Part shown: positions 9,518 to 18,237 of the stretch, piece by piece
Layout of the letters: each line of letters starts with the position of its first letter
Numbering within the stretch: the stretch's first letter is position 1
Origin: Betaproteobacteria bacterium
GTDB taxonomy: Bacteria; Pseudomonadota; Gammaproteobacteria; Burkholderiales; Casimicrobiaceae
Length of the DNA: 64,000 bases
Assembly: GCA_027492485.1 (NCBI GenBank)
Contig: JAPUER010000004.1
Coordinates: 1-64,000 of the forward strand
Direction of reading: 5' to 3'
Position numbers and translations under genes: made by a program
Notes under the pieces: generated by a model
The model's database searches: none
What the model saw: the letters and a program-made list of their open reading frames with translations, nothing else
What the model was told of the DNA's origin: nothing

Positions 9518-10213
9518 TTGTTCGTGAAAGACGAGCTGCTGGATCGTTTACGTCGCTTTCACGACGACGCGTTTCCGCAGTATCAGTCGCACTTCCGCGA
9601 GCTGGTCGAGGACGGCCAGCATCCGATGACGCTGTTCATCGGATGCTCCGATTCGCGGATCGTGCCCTATCTGCTAACCGGCGCCGGGCCCGGCGAACTG
9701 TTTCTGGTCAGAAACGTCGGCGCCTTTGTTCCGCCGTATGACCAATCGCGCGGTTTTCACGGCACAGCGGCCGCAATCGAGTTCGCCGTACTCAATCTGA
9801 GCGTAAAGCGCATCGTCGTCTGTGGTCATACGCACTGCGGCGCCATCCGCGCGTTGTACGGCGAAGTGCCGCGCGAGGCGCAGAACCTTGCGCTGTGGCT
9901 GGAACTCGGCCGTGAAGCCGCGCTGCCGGTTGCCGAGCCAGGCCCGGAGGTGTTGCGGCGAACCGAGCAGCGTGCGGTGGTCCTGCAGCTTGAACGGCTG
10001 ATGGACTATCCGATGGTGCGACAGCGCGTCGAGGCCGGCAGCCTGACCTTGCATGGCTGGCACTATGTCATCGAAGACGGCGAAATCCATGTGTTTGATG
10101 TCGGGCAGGGCGGATTTGTGCCCGCCTCCGAGTCCGAACACGCTGGCACTGGCCCCTATTTGCCTGGGGAGCCGGATCCGATGCTGGATGCAAGCGGTAT
10201 CCCGTTTGCGTGA
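9518..10213 (+). CDS. Beta-class carbonic anhydrase
   Basis: Converts CO2 and water to bicarbonate and a proton with a zinc ion. The zinc ligands of the beta class are all present: Cys43 and Asp45 in CSDSR (Arg47 pairs with the Asp), then His104 and Cys107 in CGHTHCGA. Its length of 231 residues is normal. The TTG at 9518 is preferred, with AGGG at 9509-9512 giving a 5-base spacing; GTG at 9524 is the alternative. It stands 15 bases after the isomerase gene in the same direction, so it seems to be a late gene of the nar operon. Why nitrate respiration would need it is not shown by the sequence; bicarbonate supply or pH balance are possibilities. Confidence 0.93.
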   Translation: MFVKDELLDRLRRFHDDAFPQYQSHFRELVEDGQHPMTLFIGCSDSRIVPYLLTGAGPGELFLVRNVGAFVPPYDQSRGFHGTAAAIEFAVLNLSVKRIVVCGHTHCGAIRALYGEVPREAQNLALWLELGREAALPVAEPGPEVLRRTEQRAVVLQLERLMDYPMVRQRVEAGSLTLHGWHYVIEDGEIHVFDVGQGGFVPASESEHAGTGPYLPGEPDPMLDASGIPFA

Positions 10214-10334
10214 TTTTGCGTTGTTACACGTTAACCGCGACTGCGGTGCGCGCGTTGGCCAGCGGTGCACTGCACGTCAACGTGCGGGCACGAAGTACGG
10301 CCCGGAAGAGGTTGAGGGGCCGTGATCAAGCTTG

Positions 10335-10348
10335 TTGACCACTATCAA
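10335..10348 (+). promoter_or_regulatory. FNR/DNR-type binding site
   Basis: The 14-base stretch TTGACCACTATCAA matches the FNR-family consensus TTGAT-N4-ATCAA at 9 of 10 fixed positions. Its centre is about 72 bases upstream of the GTG start of the Crp/Fnr-family gene, which allows the usual position near -41 from a transcription start with a short leader. The regulator it precedes keeps the recognition-helix residues that read this motif, so autoregulation or control by another FNR-like protein is likely. Confidence 0.75.
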
Positions 10349-10413
10349 TGGCATTGGCAGTCGAGTAGATGATGATGTGCGAATTGCAATTTTTTCCGTA
10401 ACGGAGGTTTGCC

Positions 10414-11109
10414 GTGTCAGACCGCTCACCGATGGACCCCGCGTTGTGGCTCGCGCGGCTGCCGCTGTTTCACGATATCGATCCGCCGGCACTGGCGCGT
10501 CTTGCCGAGAGTAGCCGCGTCCGGCGTTTCGAGCGAGGCGATTTCGTTTTTCGCATGGGTGATCCTTGCGACAGCTTTCATGTCGTGTTGTCGGGACAGG
10601 TGAAGCTGTTCGTCCTGTCGCCGACCGGACATGAGAAAGTAATCGAGCTCATCGGGCCGGGTGCGAGTTTCGCGGAGGCGCTCATGTTCCTTGGTCGACC
10701 TTGCGTAGTTCACGCGCAGTGTCTGGCCGATTCGTCGCTGCTCTCTGTGCAACGCAATGCAGTGCTTGACGAGGTACAAGCAGACAGCGGATTTGCTTTA
10801 CGCCTGCTGTCTGGCCTGTCGCGTCGGTTGCACGGACTGGTGTCGGACGTGCAGGCCTATGCCTTGCAAAATGGCGTGCAGCGCGTGATCGGATACCTGT
10901 TGCGGGATCAGGCGATGGATGAAGGCGCCGGTGACGCGGTTACGGTGTCTCTCCCGGTCAGCAAGGCAACGCTGGCGTCGCGTCTGTCGTTGACGCCGGA
11001 ATACTTTTCGCGCGTACTGCGCGAACTCGAAGATGCGCGGCTGATCGAAGTGGACCGGCGCGATATCCGGATCCCGGACGTGAAGCGTTTGGTCGCGTAC
11101 ACCGGATAG
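10414..11109 (+). CDS. Crp/Fnr-family regulator, DNR-like (nitrogen oxide sensing)
   Basis: A 231-residue regulator with an N-terminal cyclic-nucleotide-binding-type beta barrel (about residues 12-130), a dimer helix and a C-terminal winged helix (about 155-225). The recognition helix reads TPEYFSRVLREL; Glu196, Ser199 and Arg200 correspond to the E--SR residues with which FNR reads TTGAT. The N-terminal four-cysteine cluster of FNR is absent (cysteines only at 52, 97 and 103), so it is probably not an oxygen-sensing iron-sulfur FNR. It fits better in the DNR/NnrR group that responds to NO, probably through heme. GGAGG precedes the GTG start. It sits between the nar genes and nirS and carries an FNR-like box in its own promoter. 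Confidence 0.87.
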   Translation: MSDRSPMDPALWLARLPLFHDIDPPALARLAESSRVRRFERGDFVFRMGDPCDSFHVVLSGQVKLFVLSPTGHEKVIELIGPGASFAEALMFLGRPCVVHAQCLADSSLLSVQRNAVLDEVQADSGFALRLLSGLSRRLHGLVSDVQAYALQNGVQRVIGYLLRDQAMDEGAGDAVTVSLPVSKATLASRLSLTPEYFSRVLRELEDARLIEVDRRDIRIPDVKRLVAYTG

Positions 11110-11142
11110 TTCTCGCCACGCCTCGCCAAGCAGGCGATCCGC

Positions 11143-11174
11143 AAAAAAATGGGCGAACACAACGGTTCGCCCAT
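11143..11174 (-). terminator. Intrinsic terminator of the nirS-cytochrome c operon
   Basis: Read on the minus strand, a 9-bp perfect stem (TGGGCGAAC at 11150-11158 with GTTCGCCCA at 11165-11173, 6-base loop) plus one A-T pair is followed by seven Ts. It lies 20 bases after the cytochrome stop codon and is a textbook rho-independent terminator. It also separates the operon from the convergent Crp/Fnr gene. Confidence 0.93.
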
Positions 11175-11193
11175 CCACCTCCCGGCAAGTCGC

Positions 11194-11535
11194 TTAGTGC
11201 GCCAGGATGTACTCCACGGCAGCCTTGAGATCGGCATCGCTGATCTTGTCCGGCGGATTAGGCGACATGGGTATCTGCCCAAACGAGCCCTTGCCACCTT
11301 TGCGCACCTTGTCGGTCAGCGTGGCGATCACATTGGCCTGGCCTTTGTAACGAGCGGCGATCTCCTTGTAGGATGGCCCTACCACCTTCTTGTCCTTGGT
11401 GTGACAGGCGACGCAACCCGCCTTTGCCATCGCCTCTTCGGCAGTAGCGCCGAGGGCCGGGCATGTCGCAAATGTTGCCATCGCAACCGCCAGCCATGCC
11501 ACCGACGACGTAACGCTCAGGGTACGGGATGTCAT
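11194..11535 (-). CDS. Periplasmic cytochrome c551/c552-type electron donor
   Basis: A 113-residue class I cytochrome c. A signal peptide covers about residues 1-30 and ends near the ALGA-TAEE junction. The heme site is Cys41-Val-Ala-Cys44-His45, and Met90 in IPMSPNP is the likely sixth ligand, the pattern of the short c8/c551 proteins. The ATG at 11535 has an AGGAG site 9 bases upstream; the in-frame extension further upstream lacks such a site and is not used. It lies 10 bases after nirS in the same direction and is the likely electron donor to NirS, as NirM (c551) is in Pseudomonas. Confidence 0.93.
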   Translation of the reverse strand: MTSRTLSVTSSVAWLAVAMATFATCPALGATAEEAMAKAGCVACHTKDKKVVGPSYKEIAARYKGQANVIATLTDKVRKGGKGSFGQIPMSPNPPDKISDADLKAAVEYILAH

Positions 11536-11545
11536 CGTGGCACTC

Positions 11546-13294
<1,749 letters not shown>

Positions 13295-13454
13295 TCAACG
13301 GAATACTGCGTTTGCAGGCGCTGGGCGCATCGTGTGCTACCGTGGTCGGTGCATCCTTGACCTGGGTTCAGAATGCCTGGTGTGCTCGGTCATCGTGCAG
13401 AAAACATGCGCTGGATCAAAGTGATAGTGCATCGCTCGCCACTAGACTGCAAAC

Positions 13455-13468
13455 CTGAACTGGATCAA
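13455..13468. promoter_or_regulatory. Possible FNR/DNR box between nirS and the TonB receptor
   Basis: On the minus strand the stretch reads TTGATCCAGTTCAG, which matches TTGAT-N4-ATCAA at 8 of 10 fixed positions. Its centre is about 72 bases from the TonB receptor start at 13533, the same distance as the box in front of the Crp/Fnr gene, and about 197 bases from nirS. Weaker half sites with the same CTGG/CCAG spacer lie at 13357-13370 and around 13406-13419. The gap 13265-13532 must hold the nirS promoter, so one or more of these is probably used. Confidence 0.45.
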
Positions 13469-13532
13469 GGATGGTCGCAGGGGCGGCGGGGAAACTCCGC
13501 GGACATTTTCCCGCAGATGCCCCGGGCTCACG

Positions 13533-15512
13533 ATGAGATACTTTTGCCCTCGACTGCTGCGACGCAGTCTCCTTCATGTTGTCGGCGCAGCCGGTGGTCT
13601 GGCTGCCGGCGCCGCGTTCGGCGACGCGATTGCCGACGTTGAAACCGTGCAGTTGGTCGTTGTTTCGGCAACCCGGCATGCGTTGTCGGTTGCGGATGCC
13701 CCGGCCGCGACGACCGTGCTTTCGCGCGATCAGATCGAGATGAAGGCGGCGGACAACGTGCTGGAGGCGTTGCGCGGCGAGACGGGGGTGACCATCTTTG
13801 GGCGCACTATTGCCGGGCGCAAGGCGCTGGCATTGCGCGGGCTTGATCCAAAACACACACTCTTTCTGGTCGACGGTAAGCGCATCAGTGCGACCGACGG
13901 CGTGATCGGGCACACCGACTTTCAGCTTGACTGGGTTGCGATGCCCGAGGTGGAGCGCATCGAAGTTGTGCGCGGCCCGCTGGCTTCGCTTTATGGCGCC
14001 GAGGCGCTGGGCGGCGTGGTGCAGATCTTTACGCGTGCACCGGCGAAAAAGTTTGAAGCTGACGTCGCCGTCGACGCCTTCCGCGCCGATAGCGATCGCG
14101 GTGGCGACGGGCATCGGGCGTCGGCACGGCTTGCGACGCCACTGGGCGAATCGCTCGCGGCGTCATTGAGTGTGACCGATGCCAGGAGGCAGGCAATCTC
14201 ATCCGCGCTCGATCCCCGACTCTCCGATCTGGAAGGCCGGTCACGCTTCGACGCGGCCGGGCGCCTGCTTTGGGACGTCGCACGTGGCCACCGTATAGAC
14301 GTCGAGCAGCGCGTTGGCCGCGAGGAGCGGTGGGCGAATTCGATCGAAAAGAGCGGCCGCCGCCGGCTGTACGAATCCGACACGGGAGTCGACCGCGATC
14401 ACAGTTCGCTGACCTGGAATGCGGACTGGTCGACAGTGAGCGATCCGGCGCGTGAGATCAACACGACCCTGCGCCTCTACCGCAGCCGCCTTGAAATGAC
14501 CAATACGCGCACCAACGGTGTCGCGGCGCTACGTCCGAATACGCTCGACGATCGCGTCATCGATGGCCAGTTGTCGATGCGACCGGCCACCAGTCACGTA
14601 CTTACCGCCGGCGCGGAAGCACGGCAGGAACGGCTCGTCAACGCCGGCTTGCCGGACGGCGACGCGCAAGTCGATCATGCTTCACTGTACGCGCAGGACG
14701 AATGGACGGTGGCGCGCAACGCGACCGTGACCAGTGGCCTGCGTTACGACAGTCACCAGCATTTCGGCAAGCAGTGGAGTCCGCGTTTGTACGGCGTGTG
14801 GAGGCTTGCTCCGACCTGGGTGCTCAAGGGGGGCTACAGCCACGGCTTCAAGCCGCCTACGCTGAAACAGGTGACGGCCGGCTACCAGGAGGACGAAGGC
14901 CCGTACACCTATGTTTCCAACCCCGCCGTTCGCGCCGAACGCAATGACGGCATCGAGCTGGGCGCCGTGTGGGACACCGAGCGCGCGGGCGTGCAGGCGA
15001 TGCTGTTCGACAATCGGGTGCGCGATCTGATCGTGCCCCGACTGCTGGGCATCATCTCTGGACGCACCACTTATGTGTTCGACAACATCGACCGCGCGAA
15101 TTTGCGCGGCGGTGAGCTCACTGCCAACGTGCGTATCGGTTCGCAGTGGCGCCTGTCGACGAGCTATCAATACCTCGACGCACGCGACGGATTCGGTCAA
15201 CGCATCGAAAAGCGACCACGCCATACGCTAGGCGCCGCAATCGATTGGGTGCAAGGTGCCTGGCGCGCCAATCTGCGTGCAGAATCTACGGCCGGGCAAG
15301 TGATTGCCACCGCCGTCGCGGGGCAGCCACCGCAGCCGGCGCCGAGTCTTGTCTATGTTGGCGCCAGCATCGCGCGAACGCTAGGCAACGGGCTGAGCAT
15401 TGTTGCTTCGGTCGCCAATCTAACCAATGTCAATCCCGCCGAACGTTCTCCGCTCTTCACATGGGGTGAAGCGCCGCGCACGTTCCGGATATCACTGCAC
15501 GGACGCTGGTAG
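13533..15512 (+). CDS. TonB-dependent outer-membrane receptor (denitrification island)
   Basis: A 659-residue receptor with a signal peptide (about residues 1-32), a short region that may be the TonB box (ETVQLVVV), a plug domain (about 50-160, with the typical VERIEVVRGPLASLYGAEALGG) and a 22-strand barrel ending in the C-terminal aromatic (LHGRW). It takes up a bound metal or metal complex across the outer membrane using TonB energy. The substrate is not evident. Between nirS and nnrS, copper or heme/iron would make sense: OprC/NosA is a copper receptor tied to denitrification in Pseudomonas. An FNR-like box lies upstream. No strong ribosome site is visible before the ATG. Confidence 0.88.
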   Translation: MRYFCPRLLRRSLLHVVGAAGGLAAGAAFGDAIADVETVQLVVVSATRHALSVADAPAATTVLSRDQIEMKAADNVLEALRGETGVTIFGRTIAGRKALALRGLDPKHTLFLVDGKRISATDGVIGHTDFQLDWVAMPEVERIEVVRGPLASLYGAEALGGVVQIFTRAPAKKFEADVAVDAFRADSDRGGDGHRASARLATPLGESLAASLSVTDARRQAISSALDPRLSDLEGRSRFDAAGRLLWDVARGHRIDVEQRVGREERWANSIEKSGRRRLYESDTGVDRDHSSLTWNADWSTVSDPAREINTTLRLYRSRLEMTNTRTNGVAALRPNTLDDRVIDGQLSMRPATSHVLTAGAEARQERLVNAGLPDGDAQVDHASLYAQDEWTVARNATVTSGLRYDSHQHFGKQWSPRLYGVWRLAPTWVLKGGYSHGFKPPTLKQVTAGYQEDEGPYTYVSNPAVRAERNDGIELGAVWDTERAGVQAMLFDNRVRDLIVPRLLGIISGRTTYVFDNIDRANLRGGELTANVRIGSQWRLSTSYQYLDARDGFGQRIEKRPRHTLGAAIDWVQGAWRANLRAESTAGQVIATAVAGQPPQPAPSLVYVGASIARTLGNGLSIVASVANLTNVNPAERSPLFTWGEAPRTFRISLHGRW

Positions 15513-15541
15513 CCGTGCTCAACACCACGGAGTCCTCCGCC

Positions 15542-16786
15542 ATGTTTCCTGCCCATTCATCGAGTCGTCCGTCACCGGGCAACGCTGACGCTCCCGCTCG
15601 CACGCTGTGGCAGATGATGGAACGATCGGGGCTTCGCGCGCTTGCGCTTGTGGGCAAGCAATTGTTGCCTGTCGTTCAGGGCGGCATGGGCGTTGGCGTG
15701 TCCGCACACCGGCTGGCGGGAACAGTCGCGTCGATGGGTGCAGTGGGCACCATCGCCTCAGTCGATCTGCGCCACCACCATCCCGATCTGGCGGAACGTA
15801 CCCGTCAGTTGCCGGTCGGGCCCGAGTCAAAGCAGACGATCGATGCCGCGAACCTCGAAGCGTTGCGCCGCGAAATTGCCCAGGCGAGGGCGATTGCGGG
15901 CGACCGTGGCCTCATTGCCGTGAATGTCATGAAGGCGTTGAACGCCTATGCCGCATCGGTGCGCACGGCGCTGGAGGCCGGCGCCGATGCCGTGGTGGTC
16001 GGCGCCGGGCTGCCACTCGATCTGCCGGACCTTGCGCGCGACTTTCCGGCTGCCGGGTTGGTGCCGATCCTCTCCGATGCCCGCGGCGTGCAGTTGATCG
16101 TCCGCAAATGGGAGCGCAAGCAGCGCATGCCGGCGGCAATCGTCATCGAGCACCCCGCGCATGCGGGTGGGCATCTTGGCGCTACCCGCCTGAGCGATGT
16201 GCACGACGGCCGGTTTGAGTTTGACGTCGTGTTGCCGGCAGTTCAGGAATTCCTGCGCGCTGCCGGCCTCGAACAGTCGGTGCCGGTGATCGCCGCCGGC
16301 GGCATTCGCAGTTTCGAGGACATTCGCCGTATGCAGTCGTTGGGCGCTGCGGCAGTGCAGATGGGAACCGCATTCGCCGTCACCGAGGAAGGTGACGCGC
16401 ATCGCGTGTTCAAGGAAGTTCTCGCCGGCGCACGCAGCGAGGACATCGTCGAATTCCAGAGCGTGGCCGGACTGCCGGCGCGCGCGGTGCGGACTGCCTG
16501 GATGCAGGGCTACCTCAAGGTGGAATCGACCCTCAAGGCGGCCGCGCATGCCAAGGCGCGTTGCGCCAAGAAGTTCGACTGCCTCGTTCAGTGTGGTCTG
16601 CGCGATGGCCTCGCCGACTGGGGCCAGTTCTGCATCGACAATCAGTTGGTGGCTGCACTGCGCGGCGACCTGAAGAAGGGGCTCTTCTTCCGCGGCGCCG
16701 GTAACCTGCCGTTTGGCGATGCCATACGCCCTGTGCGTGAGCTTCTTGAGAGGTTGTTGACACCCGCGGCAACGGCAACTGCATGA
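15542..16786 (+). CDS. Nitronate monooxygenase-like flavoprotein
   Basis: A 414-residue TIM-barrel FMN enzyme of the nitronate monooxygenase (2-nitropropane dioxygenase) family. Visible family features are QGGMGVGVSAHRLAGTVA near residue 40, EHPAHAGGHLG near residue 203 and VIAAGGIRS near residue 249, which form the FMN phosphate and flavin site. ATG 15542 has GGAG 9 bases upstream and is preferred to GTG 15515. It follows the TonB receptor closely and precedes nnrS by 4 bases, so all three probably form one transcript. Family members oxidise nitronates to nitrite; the cluster context suggests detoxifying nitro compounds or another reactive-nitrogen task, which is inference. The C-terminal 90 residues with a Cys pair (CAKKFDCLVQCG) are longer than in minimal members. 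Confidence 0.85.
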   Translation: MFPAHSSSRPSPGNADAPARTLWQMMERSGLRALALVGKQLLPVVQGGMGVGVSAHRLAGTVASMGAVGTIASVDLRHHHPDLAERTRQLPVGPESKQTIDAANLEALRREIAQARAIAGDRGLIAVNVMKALNAYAASVRTALEAGADAVVVGAGLPLDLPDLARDFPAAGLVPILSDARGVQLIVRKWERKQRMPAAIVIEHPAHAGGHLGATRLSDVHDGRFEFDVVLPAVQEFLRAAGLEQSVPVIAAGGIRSFEDIRRMQSLGAAAVQMGTAFAVTEEGDAHRVFKEVLAGARSEDIVEFQSVAGLPARAVRTAWMQGYLKVESTLKAAAHAKARCAKKFDCLVQCGLRDGLADWGQFCIDNQLVAALRGDLKKGLFFRGAGNLPFGDAIRPVRELLERLLTPAATATA

Positions 16787-16790
16787 CGCG

Positions 16791-18101
16791 ATGAAGACGA
16801 TTGTCGTGCAGCCTGCGGCCGCGCTGGCGAAACCGCGGTCGGCCGACGCCGCGACGGTTGACCCGCCGTGGCGGTTCGCGACATTGCTGCTGGCACCGCA
16901 CCGGCTGGCGTTTGCCGCAGGTGCGCTGATCCTCGGTGCCAGTGCACTGTGGTGGCTGGGCGCCTTGCTGGCACGCGAATTCGCCACGCCGCTTGCGTGG
17001 GCCATACCGATGCCCATCGCGCACAGCATCCTGATGGCGTTTGGTTTCATGCCGCTGTTCTTTGTCGGCTTTCTGTTCACAGCGGGACCGCGCTGGCTTG
17101 GCATGCCTGCCGTTGACGCCAGAAGCCTCGTTCGCGCCGTCGCCACCTATGCGGCGGCGTGGCTGCTCTATATGCCGGCGGTGCACTTGAACCGGTATTT
17201 CGCCGCTGCCTGCATCGCGCTCGCGGCGGTCGCGTGGAGCGTCCTCGGCTGGCGCTATGCGCGGATGGTGGATGCCAGCGAGGCGGATGACCGCGTTCAT
17301 GCCCGCGTCGTGCGGATCGGGGTGGTGATGGGTATCGCGGCACTGTGGATGGCGGCGCTGGCCAGTGCTACCGAATCCTGGCAACTGCTGCGTGGCACCG
17401 TAGTGGGATCGCTGTGGGGGTGTCTCGCCATGACGTTTCTTGGCGTCGCCCATCGCATGATTCCTTTCTTCACGGCAAGCGCCTTGCCGTTTCTGAACGC
17501 GTGGCGGCCGATGTGGCTGCTCGGGGTTTTCGTCGCAGCGACCCTCACCGGCTTCATCAGCGGATTGATCGATCTGACGATCTGGCCGGCGCCGCCCACC
17601 GTTCGCGTCCTGCAGTTGTTGCCCGAGGCGATACTTGGTCTTGGCTTGCTGTTGCTCGCTGTGCGCTGGGGCATCGTGCAAAGCCTGCGCGTGCGGTTGC
17701 TGGCGATGCTGCATGTCGGCTTTGTCTGGTTCGGGCTGGTGTTTGTGCTGCAGGCGGTTTCGCACGGCATGCTGCTCGCTACGAACGAGACGCGATCGCT
17801 TGGCCTGGCACCGCTGCACGCGCTGACCATGGGCTTCATGGGAGCGACACTGATGGCAATGGCCACCCGTGTCAGCGCCGGGCACAGCGGCCGTCACCTC
17901 GTCGCCGACGATCTTGTCTGGGTCTTGTTTTGGCTGCAACAACTGGCGACGGTCGTGCGGGTGGCGGCGGCCTGTTGGCCGGGCGCGCCTTCGTGGCTGA
18001 CATCGCTGGCGGCCTCGTTGTGGGCGCTGGCGACGGTGACGTGGGCAATTCGCTACGGACGCTGGTACGGACGACCGCGCACGGACGGCGCGCCCGGCTA
18101 A
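16791..18101 (+). CDS. nnrS: NnrS family heme/copper-type membrane protein
   Basis: A 436-residue very hydrophobic protein with about 12 transmembrane helices. The opening block PPWRFATLLLAPHRLAF and the stretch GFMPLFFVGFLFTAGPRWLG are typical of NnrS, as is the later FLGVAHRMIPFF with a conserved His. NnrS of Rhodobacter binds heme and copper; NnrS proteins protect cells against NO and are found next to nitrite and NO reductase genes. It begins 4 bases after the nitronate monooxygenase gene. The ribosome site is weak, so coupling to the upstream gene is likely. No NO reductase (norCB) is in this window. Confidence 0.92.
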   Translation: MKTIVVQPAAALAKPRSADAATVDPPWRFATLLLAPHRLAFAAGALILGASALWWLGALLAREFATPLAWAIPMPIAHSILMAFGFMPLFFVGFLFTAGPRWLGMPAVDARSLVRAVATYAAAWLLYMPAVHLNRYFAAACIALAAVAWSVLGWRYARMVDASEADDRVHARVVRIGVVMGIAALWMAALASATESWQLLRGTVVGSLWGCLAMTFLGVAHRMIPFFTASALPFLNAWRPMWLLGVFVAATLTGFISGLIDLTIWPAPPTVRVLQLLPEAILGLGLLLLAVRWGIVQSLRVRLLAMLHVGFVWFGLVFVLQAVSHGMLLATNETRSLGLAPLHALTMGFMGATLMAMATRVSAGHSGRHLVADDLVWVLFWLQQLATVVRVAAACWPGAPSWLTSLAASLWALATVTWAIRYGRWYGRPRTDGAPG

Positions 18102-18237
18102 GCAGTGAGGCGATCGGGCCGGCGTTCAGTGTCGTCGGCGGAGGATAATGGGCGCGTCCCGACGGGCGTTTTCGCCATGTCAGGACCAGCCCCTGTGTGT
18201 GGTTATTGATGTCGGGCAAATACCAGATGGAGGACGA

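Noticed and set aside
18206-18219. TTGATGTCGGGCAA before nrdJ, 8 of 10 to the FNR box.
   Set aside because: It ends only 18 bases before the chosen start codon, too close for an activator site with a normal promoter and leader. It could be chance.
18148-18237. A 30-residue N-terminal extension of nrdJ.
   Set aside because: ATG 18238 has a GGAGGA site, while 18148 has a poor context and the added residues show no family pattern.
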